From: JAAUTS01 sp034440395 | Lineage (GTDB): Bacteria > Verrucomicrobiota > Verrucomicrobiia > Methylacidiphilales > JAAUTS01 | Assembly (NCBI GenBank): GCA_034440395.1 | Contig: JAWXBW010000017.1 | Span: 25,964-89,963, forward strand | Reading direction: 5' to 3' | DNA: 64,000 bases | In this document: piece after piece, positions 36,822 to 44,780 of the stretch | How positions within the stretch are numbered: position 1 is the first letter of the stretch | Layout of the letters: each line of letters opens with the position of its first letter | The notes under the pieces: model-generated | What the model saw: only the letters and a program-made list of their open reading frames with translations | What the model was told of the DNA's origin: nothing | The model's database searches: none | Made by a program: the position numbers and the translations under genes

Positions 36822-37508
36822 TTAACTCCATCTTTCTGTGCGAATTGATTGGGGGTTTTTCCCAAGAGATTCTAACGTTTTCTTTAGATGCATAACGTCT
36901 TTACCTTCACCCGTTAAATAAATGAGTGAATCAGGCAATGATTGGATAGCCTGAGATAGGAAATTGGGATCAAGCACAGCCTCCGGATTAGTAGGTAGCT
37001 CAAGGGGCATGTAGTTCCTTTTCGACGAGCTTGTGTTTTCAAATTCGTTTTTAAAGAGTGCTTGATCGTAACCACGGTAAGGGTGGACAAAAACAAAATC
37101 TTTGCTCATTTGCACATCTTGGTGGTATTGCCAAAAGGCTCGCGCTCCTGTGACGCAGTAATCATAAGCGATAAAAAGAATGGGGCGAGGGTCTGTAATA
37201 TCTAGATGAAATTTCCCAGCAGGAGCTTGCATAGGCACGAGATCCCCGATTTGTACGGTGTCATAAAATTTCGTTCCGAAATCCCCTGTGCGCACGACGA
37301 CAAACTCAAAGTTTTGACGACGTAAAGGGGAGCACGCAAGGGTGATTGCAGCAGTCTGCGGGGTATTTCTATTGGGTAACGTTAAAACGGAAAACTGGCC
37401 TGGGTAGAATTCAAATGGGGTTAAACCATAATCAAACGAGTAGCGTTTTGCGTTGGGGCTTTCTTGGTAGATGTCTTGGACTAAAAAAGAAAAAGGCGAA
37501 TTAGGCAT
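36822..37508 (-). CDS. FNR-like flavoprotein reductase
   Basis: A 228-residue protein with the ferredoxin-NADP reductase fold. FAD domain about 8-100: KRYSFDYGLTPFEFYPGQFSVL, then ITLACSPLRRQNFEFVVVR in the place of the RxYS flavin motif, and GDLVPMQAPAGKFHLD. NAD(P) domain about 108-228: PILFIAYDYCVTGARAF (the usual GGxGI is altered) and the end SLIYLTGEGKDVMHLKKTLESLG. No Fe-S cluster of its own. Between a bilin reductase and a phytochrome gene, and with a ferredoxin in the same run, it is a natural candidate for the electron donor system; that is inference. Confidence 0.72.
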   Translation of the reverse strand: MPNSPFSFLVQDIYQESPNAKRYSFDYGLTPFEFYPGQFSVLTLPNRNTPQTAAITLACSPLRRQNFEFVVVRTGDFGTKFYDTVQIGDLVPMQAPAGKFHLDITDPRPILFIAYDYCVTGARAFWQYHQDVQMSKDFVFVHPYRGYDQALFKNEFENTSSSKRNYMPLELPTNPEAVLDPNFLSQAIQSLPDSLIYLTGEGKDVMHLKKTLESLGKNPQSIRTERWS

Positions 37509-37533
37509 ATAAAAAATTTAAGCTGCAAATAGC

Positions 37534-38274
37534 TTAAATCAAATGAGGTGGAATGATTGGTGCATACATAAATTTACGAAGATAATTCTCAGTCCAGGCC
37601 GAGCCAAAACATTTCGTAAGAAAAACGCGGCCAGGAGTGTGGTCAACATGGTGTTGTAAATAAGTTAAGAGAGGCATTGGGTCACCTTTAGTACTAGTGA
37701 GTTCAGGCAGGCATTGTCTAAGCCAGAGTGTTAAATAGTCTCTAAAGGAGAGGACGAGAGTCTCAGTCTCATCATTAGATTTAGGTCGGCTGTAGATACA
37801 CCACGGCGTAAAGTGTTCCAGAGCCCATTCAGGAAGTTTTCCGCCTGGGCTTAGTTTTTGTGAATAGTATTTGTGAAGGTTCTGAAGTAGTTGTAGTGAC
37901 TTATCTGGGGATTGAATATTAGTATCTGGCCATTGATGATCAATAACGGCCACGTAAATTTTATTACCAAATAAAATGATCTCGCTGGCGAAGATTGGGC
38001 AGAGTTCCGTATTATTGGGGAAAATCATGAGATTAATGATCTCAGCTTTTGGCCCTTTGATTAAGGCGCAGCGTGCTACTGCACCTAAGTGATGCCAAGC
38101 ACAATAGGATTTAAGATGAACATCTTGGTTGCCATGTTGTTCTTCAAAATCTGGCTGGATGGGCTGCAACTCAAATCCGGATAAATCTAGTAGCTCGCGC
38201 ATGATATTTTCACACAGACGCAGATGCTGCAATTTATGCGCAGAGCTTGAAATGGTCTGATCACAAACAATCAT
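37534..38274 (-). CDS. ferredoxin-dependent bilin reductase-like protein
   Basis: A 246-residue protein resembling ferredoxin-dependent bilin reductases (PcyA, PebA, PebS, HY2), which reduce biliverdin to phytobilins. The diagnostic core is NLMIFPNNTELCPIFASEII LFGNKIYVAVID (residues 81-112), equal in layout to the 'MFP-x(8)-PIFG-x-D' strand pair of PcyA, and the end is LTYLQHHVDHTPGRVFLTKCFGSAW and ENYLRKFMY. By that layout PcyA His88 corresponds to Asn81 and Asp105 to Glu98 (same 17-residue spacing); Asp211 lies in the C-terminal motif. Such a variant set suggests a regiospecificity different from PcyA. Product cannot be predicted. Gaps of 7 and 25 bases link it to its neighbours. Confidence 0.78.
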   Translation of the reverse strand: MIVCDQTISSSAHKLQHLRLCENIMRELLDLSGFELQPIQPDFEEQHGNQDVHLKSYCAWHHLGAVARCALIKGPKAEIINLMIFPNNTELCPIFASEIILFGNKIYVAVIDHQWPDTNIQSPDKSLQLLQNLHKYYSQKLSPGGKLPEWALEHFTPWCIYSRPKSNDETETLVLSFRDYLTLWLRQCLPELTSTKGDPMPLLTYLQHHVDHTPGRVFLTKCFGSAWTENYLRKFMYAPIIPPHLI

Positions 38275-38281
38275 ACAATGC

Positions 38282-41200
38282 TCACTTTAACTTGGGTAAA
38301 AGTTCTTGAAAAAGCTTATATTCAATATCTGTTAAATCCTTTTTTGAAGATTCTAAAATCTGCTCGTGAATCGCGTGAGCGTCAGACAAAGTTTCATTTT
38401 CAAGATAGGGTTGAACCGATCTTTTCCACCAATGATGAGAATTTTCAGCAGTATCGTTTTCGATAAGGAAATCACCTAAGGCTCGTAGGGTTAATAAGGA
38501 GTCACGTTCGCACTTAGACTTATTTGTGAGAACAGCTACCCTGTTTCTTGAGACAAAATCGACGGCTGAATGAGACCAGTATTCTGCTGTTTTTCCTGTA
38601 AGGTGAACCTTCAGATAAAGATTTGGTAGATCTTTGATTAGATTTTGTGTGAGGGTTTTCCATGCGTCGTAATTAGAGTAACTGGTTGCAATCTCAGCAC
38701 AGGTTCTACTAAACATGAGTTGGATGCGGCTGGGGTCATTATCGCGGCTATAAGGCATAACGGTATTACAATACCATGTGAGAGTGTTCTTAGATGTTGT
38801 TTCCTGATTGGCCGCAGAGATTGATAAGCGGCGACTTAGCCATTTTGCATCTCGCTGGCAGGAATCACCAAATTCAAGGCAACTTTTAAATCCTGAAATC
38901 TCTCTCCATGTTATTTGTAGCTCTTCTACGGACGACATGGAGTTCATAAAGGATCGAATATTTTTTTCCACAACTTGTTGAGAGCCGATCCTAGAGCCTA
39001 GTAGATTGACTAGGGCGCGCTCAACTAACTCTTGGTTCTTAAGTATCTTTTCTCTATCTGAAGGTGAAAGTCCTGCTATGGCTGAAGCTCGCAGAGGAAT
39101 AGACCAGTTGCTAGATGAATAGCGCCCGAGGCCTAGGGATTCTACAACAAGGTAGGCCATTAGAATATTAACTGAATTTTCATCATTACTCTGAATAACC
39201 TCTTTCAGTTTCGTGCAGGCCACTGTAAGCTGAGGCCATTGGCTGAGTGCAATATTTCGATTATTTAGTTCCGATTTTAAAAACTCAACGCTGCAGCGTA
39301 TTTCTTTAAGATCAAGTGCAACAAACCACTCGCCTAATGCCGTCATGACCGTGTCGAGTTGGGTCGCAAAGGTAGAATTATCAAGGGCGCAGACATCCGC
39401 CACCGATCTAGCTAATTCTTTGTTCTCTAAATCATCGGTTCCAGAAAGTGCAGTTAGGGCAAGAATAAGATTAATGGAGTCTCTCCATTTTTTTTCATCC
39501 ACTTCTTCCGTGCTAAAAATAGGCTCTGAGCCTGAATTTATTCGTTTGCTGATGGGTTGGAGTAATGTGTATTTATCCCCGCAATCTTCTAATCTACGAA
39601 ACTGCTGGTGGATGAAGCTTTTCATTCCTAGATCTTCAGGTGTGTCGAGGTGCATGTTGCAAGCCTGCCACATCATCCGCCATATCTCCCCTGTGTAACC
39701 AATATAGGGCAGGATCATTTGAATGATAAAACGCTGTGTGTGCAGGGTGGCCTTGCGGCTATCCTGTGTTCTCCAAAACAAAGCAATTTGTTTTAGGGCT
39801 AAAGAAAAATCACGGGTACATTTTTCCACGCTAGTTTGACTTACACCAAGTTTACTATGCTCGGGAAGCACTAGATGTGTATGCTCGGCAACCAATTGAG
39901 CTAGGTTAAAGTAGGAGGCTTCTAACCAAGTAGAGGCGCGGGCTTGACGTGACCAACATGCCCATGCATCTAGGTAGGAAAGCCAGACTTGAACATCTGC
40001 CATGTCAAGTTCTTCTGTGCAATGAAACATGGCAGATACACAAGCTCTTTCTAACTGACCTAAGTCTGCATAAGATAGACCGTATAGTCTGTAAGCCTGC
40101 TCACAGGAATTGGTTGAAAGCTGGTTATCTATAAGGAAAGATCCAATACCGTCTTGGAGCAGTGCTAAAAGATCGTTTTGGTTAAGATTAGAATCTGCGT
40201 AGGCAGGCATGATGGGATTTTTTTGAGCATAACTTATGCAGGTGCTGCTAATAGCGGCTAGCCACTTTTGAAAACGTAGAGCGGAGTTGTTTTGCGGAAT
40301 CTTTCGTCCTTTAGACATAAGCTGGAGAATTGACTGATCCTGCAAGTTTTTAAAACGTAAATTTGTGGGTGTTTCATTATCAAGCTCAAAACTGCCCCCT
40401 ACAAGTATGGGCTGGAGTATGTTGCAAACGATTAGTCCGCCTGGAGATCCAGTAGAATTCTCCACGCTTTGAGTGAGTTCTTTGAGTTGTATTTGAAATA
40501 GACGCGGTGCTTTTGTCGTAAGGTAAAGGCTGACAACGTTGTTCCACCAAAAACCCACAAACTCGTGAGGATCATCTATGTCACCTCTAAGACTTAAAGC
40601 CACGCGTCTCAGGATCATCGAATTATCGCGAGCACAAAGAGTAAGGCTGTCTGAACCTGAGCGCTCCGAATATTCGGGCATCTGCCCGTAGATGGCTTTG
40701 GCAGCATTCTCGCCCAAGCTGACACTTTGCTGCCATAGCTCATAAGAAAGAGTCGAATTATCGCATGAATGAATAATGTTTTCTAAGGTTTGAGCTGTTT
40801 GATTATTTCCCAAAACTGTGTGACTCTTAGTCTTTTCAAGTAATTTTTTGTACGTTTCCGTATAGCTTTGTAATCGGTGCAATTTAGCAAAAGGCACAAT
40901 TTCCGCAGCAATCCAACGTAGAGTTAGTGGCGCTGCGCCTTTACTACCAGCTTGGAGAATACTTAGTAGACAACGGCGTAAAACCCACATTGCATCGCGT
41001 TGACACTTAGGGTCAGCCACTAATTCCTGTAAATTTAAGGAATGGGTAGTAGCATTAGGCCAGCTTTCCAAACCAATCTCGCGACAGTCTTTAATCCAGA
41101 CTTCTAGGGGTGCTAAATTTTCCAGCCCTCGTATACAATAAGGATACAAGGAGTTCGTTGAATCTTCTTGAGTTAGAGCAGTGTTGACGGATCTTAAAAT

Positions 41201-42610
41201 AGTCCGGGCGTGCTGCCATCCATGTTCGAGTTGAGTGATGCCAATGTTATATATAAACCAATTTCGCAAGTAAGCAGAGGCATTATGAGAATTATTAAAA
41301 TAGAGGCTGGCTAAGCTAGCTTGATCGACTAAAGCAATTAGATCGGGTACGAATCTAGGATTGTTACGAATAACATCTAACCCTTCAGATAAGTTAGAAT
41401 GTGACTTTTCAATAATTCTTTCAAACCAATCAGCAGATTCTCTACGTTGATCTTTCCACTTAGAAGTAGCAACTATTTTATCTATATATTTATCGAGAAC
41501 ATCAAGCCAGTTTCTCTCAGAAATTTTTAAAATAGCATCGCCAAAATTCTTTTTTGCAGCAGATAAATTTGACCCCGATATTTTTGAAAAAATACTTTGC
41601 CCATGTACAATGGCCCATGGAATAATGGGAGCATTTTTAGGCATAGTAGAGAAATTATCCATTAGCATCTCGGAGAGGGAAGCTTGAGCAAAGCTTCGCA
41701 GCGTGATATTATACTTCTCGGTAAACTGTGGAAGCTCAGCTTCAAGTTTATCAATTTGACGTAACACAGAGCCAGTAAAGCTCAGGGAGGAAGCCATCGA
41801 TTGCAGTCCTAAAAAATAATTAGATAAATGGTAGCTTTCAGATGGTTGTAGTCTGAGAAAAATACATTGTTCTATTGTGGAAAAAAAGAATAACCATTCT
41901 TGTAATGAGCACTCATGCCGAACGGCAAAACGTTCGTTGACGTAGCGGGTAAGAAATAGTTTGAATTCCAAATCGGAACAACGAGGCAATTCTTGGGCAA
42001 AGAGCTTTAAAAAGTCTTCGATCATAAGAAAAGTTGTTCCTGCTACTTCGTCCGTCCATTCTTCAGTATTACTTTGATTACAAAATATAAAAAAACGTTC
42101 AGTGATGTGTTGTGCCAGAGCTTGCTCATGCCCTTGAATATCAAGGGCGGCACGGCCGGATCTAAAAAAATAAATAATTTTTTGTATCCAAAGATCAAAG
42201 ACGACAAAGGTTTCAAAATTTAATTCTTGTTCGGCGGCTTGTAGAGCACCCTTTAAGGCCATTTCCCAAGCATCAAAGGCTTCTGGTTTAGTAAGCATGA
42301 TGCGCCGTAAATCTTCATAACTCTCCAATGAAAAAGGGCATGGGTGGTCTGTTCCTCGCACGAGCGAAGAGGAAAGAATCTCAATTACTTTGACCACATC
42401 TGTTTCTAAAATAGAAAAACCGCTGGGAGTTTGATCTTTTTGATAACGCACCGCAGAGGCAGCAATTTGACGTGAGCGTAATTTTGTTTGATGCTGGGCT
42501 TCAGAAGATGCTAGATACTCGTGTCCATTAGCTTCATAGGCGTCCCGCTTAGACTCTATTAGAAAACGAGTTACAGTAAAAGTCTCAAACGTATGGGAAT
42601 GTAATTTCAT
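38282..42610 (-). CDS. giant protein with five phycobiliprotein-like C-x-R-D motifs
   Basis: A 1442-residue, almost wholly helical soluble protein. Five segments carry the bilin-site signature of phycobiliproteins, C-x-R-D-x(4)-L-R or close to it: Cys536 (KCQRDAMWVLRR), Cys659 (LCARDNSMILRR), Cys931 (KCTRDFSLALKQ), Cys1251 (SCQRDAKWLSRR), Cys1367 (KCERDSLLTLRA). Each is followed about 28-30 residues later by an aromatic pair and a V-x-P-Y-like helix, as in the globin at 47208, where Trp is at +30. Before Cys659 the stretch AAKAIYGQMPEY resembles the helix ahead of phycocyanin Cys84. A Cys-less copy (KKWRDSINLILALTAL, about 1041) and others may exist. I read it as tandem degenerate globin domains; an unrelated helical-repeat protein is the alternative. 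The last motif lies 76 residues from the end, as in a single phycobiliprotein. Confidence 0.6.
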   Translation of the reverse strand: MKLHSHTFETFTVTRFLIESKRDAYEANGHEYLASSEAQHQTKLRSRQIAASAVRYQKDQTPSGFSILETDVVKVIEILSSSLVRGTDHPCPFSLESYEDLRRIMLTKPEAFDAWEMALKGALQAAEQELNFETFVVFDLWIQKIIYFFRSGRAALDIQGHEQALAQHITERFFIFCNQSNTEEWTDEVAGTTFLMIEDFLKLFAQELPRCSDLEFKLFLTRYVNERFAVRHECSLQEWLFFFSTIEQCIFLRLQPSESYHLSNYFLGLQSMASSLSFTGSVLRQIDKLEAELPQFTEKYNITLRSFAQASLSEMLMDNFSTMPKNAPIIPWAIVHGQSIFSKISGSNLSAAKKNFGDAILKISERNWLDVLDKYIDKIVATSKWKDQRRESADWFERIIEKSHSNLSEGLDVIRNNPRFVPDLIALVDQASLASLYFNNSHNASAYLRNWFIYNIGITQLEHGWQHARTILRSVNTALTQEDSTNSLYPYCIRGLENLAPLEVWIKDCREIGLESWPNATTHSLNLQELVADPKCQRDAMWVLRRCLLSILQAGSKGAAPLTLRWIAAEIVPFAKLHRLQSYTETYKKLLEKTKSHTVLGNNQTAQTLENIIHSCDNSTLSYELWQQSVSLGENAAKAIYGQMPEYSERSGSDSLTLCARDNSMILRRVALSLRGDIDDPHEFVGFWWNNVVSLYLTTKAPRLFQIQLKELTQSVENSTGSPGGLIVCNILQPILVGGSFELDNETPTNLRFKNLQDQSILQLMSKGRKIPQNNSALRFQKWLAAISSTCISYAQKNPIMPAYADSNLNQNDLLALLQDGIGSFLIDNQLSTNSCEQAYRLYGLSYADLGQLERACVSAMFHCTEELDMADVQVWLSYLDAWACWSRQARASTWLEASYFNLAQLVAEHTHLVLPEHSKLGVSQTSVEKCTRDFSLALKQIALFWRTQDSRKATLHTQRFIIQMILPYIGYTGEIWRMMWQACNMHLDTPEDLGMKSFIHQQFRRLEDCGDKYTLLQPISKRINSGSEPIFSTEEVDEKKWRDSINLILALTALSGTDDLENKELARSVADVCALDNSTFATQLDTVMTALGEWFVALDLKEIRCSVEFLKSELNNRNIALSQWPQLTVACTKLKEVIQSNDENSVNILMAYLVVESLGLGRYSSSNWSIPLRASAIAGLSPSDREKILKNQELVERALVNLLGSRIGSQQVVEKNIRSFMNSMSSVEELQITWREISGFKSCLEFGDSCQRDAKWLSRRLSISAANQETTSKNTLTWYCNTVMPYSRDNDPSRIQLMFSRTCAEIATSYSNYDAWKTLTQNLIKDLPNLYLKVHLTGKTAEYWSHSAVDFVSRNRVAVLTNKSKCERDSLLTLRALGDFLIENDTAENSHHWWKRSVQPYLENETLSDAHAIHEQILESSKKDLTDIEYKLFQELLPKLK

Positions 42611-42616
42611 GGGATT

Positions 42617-43468
42617 TTAAAGAAGTCGGTGATTCATAAACTTAATAGAACGGCAGAATTCATCTTTTTGTGTTACTTCCATATAGCGTCTATTTTTGGG
42701 TAAGTAGATTTCGTTAAACAAAAGATAGTCATCCATGAAGGATTCGGTCTTCACTAAATTACCTGTAGCCTTATCTCGGTAGTAGGCGGTGTAACGTGTT
42801 GAGGTAAACTTACCGTGACAGTTCAGGTGCTCATCAATAGTAATAAAGAAACTTTGTTTGGCATAACTACGACCGATCCATGTGATTTTATTATCCTTGA
42901 GGCGATAGTAGCTGTTCATGCCGTCACCTAAAAAATCGATCCTCTGGCCAAAGATAGGATCTTCATCTCCTAAAGAAAGTCCCGTGCGCGAAGCCATGCG
43001 ACTTACGCTAGGGTGTTCGCGGTGGGCGAGAAATTCTTCAATTTGGAAGCGCAACCACTTCATGGGTTCAAAATCAGGCACAACAAGCTCATAATTACGG
43101 CTGGAAACTGAGTGGAGAAAACCAGAATATTTTTTTCCTGAAGATATAATTTCTAGATCACAGTGAAACCCAGCAAAAGCTTCTGGCCAATGATATATGT
43201 TGTCACGTGCTTGTTGCAGTAACTCCGAAGCTCTAGGATCGCCTAATAGGACAGGTGCTGAGGCGGCTTCATGGGCAGCTTTGTCAATGAATGCGGATTC
43301 AGGTTTTTTTTCCGGTATAGCATCGAAACCATAAGGACATCGTCCTTGGCTAGGCTGTAGTGCTTGTGCAGGTTTTAATCCCAAAAAACCACGTATAAAA
43401 TTTACTGTTCGTGTGTAAGGACACTTGGTGGGCGTTTCATTGGTCAACGCAAAGGTTTTAGTTTTCAT
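42617..43468 (-). CDS. DUF3386-like protein
   Basis: A 283-residue protein similar in layout to DUF3386, a family known to me mainly from cyanobacteria and of unknown function. Matching stretches are LLQQARDNIYHWPEAFAGFH (about 84-103), WLRFQIEEFLAHREHPSV (about 138-155), DEDPIFGQRIDFLGDGMNSY YRL (about 168-190), ITWIGRSYAKQSFFITIDEH and RYTAYYRDKATGNLVKTESF with a final phenylalanine/methionine-rich strand. The first 70 residues form a Pro/Cys-containing extension (KCPYTRTVNF; GRCPYGFDA). Its ATG overlaps the upstream stop by 4 bases. A beta-rich ligand-binding fold is likely; a bilin or tetrapyrrole handling role is only suggested by the neighbours. Confidence 0.6.
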   Translation of the reverse strand: MKTKTFALTNETPTKCPYTRTVNFIRGFLGLKPAQALQPSQGRCPYGFDAIPEKKPESAFIDKAAHEAASAPVLLGDPRASELLQQARDNIYHWPEAFAGFHCDLEIISSGKKYSGFLHSVSSRNYELVVPDFEPMKWLRFQIEEFLAHREHPSVSRMASRTGLSLGDEDPIFGQRIDFLGDGMNSYYRLKDNKITWIGRSYAKQSFFITIDEHLNCHGKFTSTRYTAYYRDKATGNLVKTESFMDDYLLFNEIYLPKNRRYMEVTQKDEFCRSIKFMNHRLL

Positions 43469-44145
43469 GATTCAGATTCCAAAGAGTGAAAGATATAAAT
43501 ATTCTGGGAGTTAGCTTTTAGACCTGTGCTTAGACAACCTAAATTTCGAATAATTTCTGATAAAGCTAGGCATATAATTTCTTCAAGTTGAGAATCTTCT
43601 TTGGGTACTGAATCTGTTAAAGCGGGGACGATGTTTAAGCTAATCAGTAGATACGGGGAGTTTGCTAAATAAAGAGGAAAGTTGCAGCGTGCGAGTTCTT
43701 CCTTATTTTTTAAAATCTTAATGGAGGCTCTACCTTTTTGATTAGTGCGGGCAACAATATCTAATAAGGTGGATAACAATAAGGATAAACAACTCCGAAA
43801 ATAAATGCCTGGCTTGGGCGTGTATTCTAAACTCCAATTTAAGCTTGCGAGCAAAGGGCGAAGGTCTTCAGCAAAACCGTCTAAATCAACTTTATCTACA
43901 GTAAAATTAATTTGATCTCGAAGAATGTTCACATCGTGAATCATATGGGTGATTTTTCGGCAAATGTCTTCTAGAGTTTTAGTTAGTTCGTTTTTGTCGG
44001 TGTTTAAGTTTAAGTATGAAATGGCGGAGAGTGAGGTGGTATGATTAGCCAAATCATGATTATTACGTAGAGCATAAGCACCGATAAGCTCCAAGGAGCT
44101 TAGGTGTGCATATTGATTCCGTTTAATTTTGGCTAAATTTCTCAT
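43465..44145 (-). CDS. degenerate histidine-kinase-like protein
   Basis: A 226-residue protein whose start resembles the dimerisation/phosphotransfer helices of a histidine kinase: NNHDLANHTTSLSAISYL puts His30 where HDLxN H-boxes have it, followed by a second long helix (TLEDICRKITHMIHDVNIL). The C-terminal half (about 105-225) has the length of a GHKL ATPase domain but none of the N, G1 or G2 motifs, so it probably cannot bind ATP. It may act as a phosphotransfer or docking protein for the response regulators of this cluster. Overlaps the DUF3386 gene by 4 bases. Confidence 0.45.
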   Translation of the reverse strand: MRNLAKIKRNQYAHLSSLELIGAYALRNNHDLANHTTSLSAISYLNLNTDKNELTKTLEDICRKITHMIHDVNILRDQINFTVDKVDLDGFAEDLRPLLASLNWSLEYTPKPGIYFRSCLSLLLSTLLDIVARTNQKGRASIKILKNKEELARCNFPLYLANSPYLLISLNIVPALTDSVPKEDSQLEEIICLALSEIIRNLGCLSTGLKANSQNIYIFHSLESES

Positions 44146-44156
44146 ATCTGATTTTT

Positions 44157-44762
44157 TTAAAGCCTAAGCATGGGAATGTTTTTGTTATTGCTAAGGTTTT
44201 GAATTTCAGCAAGTGAGGCTTGAATCTTTTTGTCGTCAGCACCCACACGACCGTAAAAGCGCATTCCAAGAAATTTAGGTTTTTCTTTTTTTACTCTTTC
44301 ATTTAGATGCTCCATCATTTGAACTTCGTGCTCAGTGGGGCTATCGCGCACTTCCCAGAGACAAAGTATTTGATCATTTTCATTTAGTGGAGGGAGGTCT
44401 TGGTCCAGCACGTGATAGAATAGGACTAGATTAACGGAACCCCAGTTAGCTAGCCGCAGACGTAGCCGATCAAGCAATTCAGCGCTGGGCCGATTAGCCT
44501 CGGCACTACAAGGAAACATAATATAAATAGGTTTATCTTTTTCCATGCGCTTAACGGCAAGTGTTTCAGGATCGTATTGAAATAGCCCTGCTAGACCTGA
44601 ATATTCTTGAGGGCAATAATGACCTAAAAACAGAGGTGCAGATGAGTGATCGCGCGTTAGTAGGGCAAGCCTTCTTGTGCTTTCAGGGGGGAAAGACTGG
44701 ATGGCTAGGCGCAGCCCATCTATTGCATGACGACAAAGAATGATATTGTAAGATGCTTGCAT
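44157..44762 (-). CDS. conserved-context protein of unknown family
   Basis: A 201-residue protein that I do not recognise. It starts MQASYNIILCRHAIDGLRLA and shows alternating strand/helix character (RRLALLTRDH; KPIYIMFPC; VNLVLFYHVLD; QILCLWEVRD; PKFLGMRFYG), suggesting an alpha/beta fold. No nucleotide-binding or metal motif is visible, no signal peptide, no membrane helix. Its place, 18 bases after the Ser/Thr kinase stop and 11 bases before the kinase-like gene, makes it part of the bilin operon. Confidence 0.5.
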   Translation of the reverse strand: MQASYNIILCRHAIDGLRLAIQSFPPESTRRLALLTRDHSSAPLFLGHYCPQEYSGLAGLFQYDPETLAVKRMEKDKPIYIMFPCSAEANRPSAELLDRLRLRLANWGSVNLVLFYHVLDQDLPPLNENDQILCLWEVRDSPTEHEVQMMEHLNERVKKEKPKFLGMRFYGRVGADDKKIQASLAEIQNLSNNKNIPMLRL

Positions 44763-44780
44763 ATATTTTTTTGAAATCGA

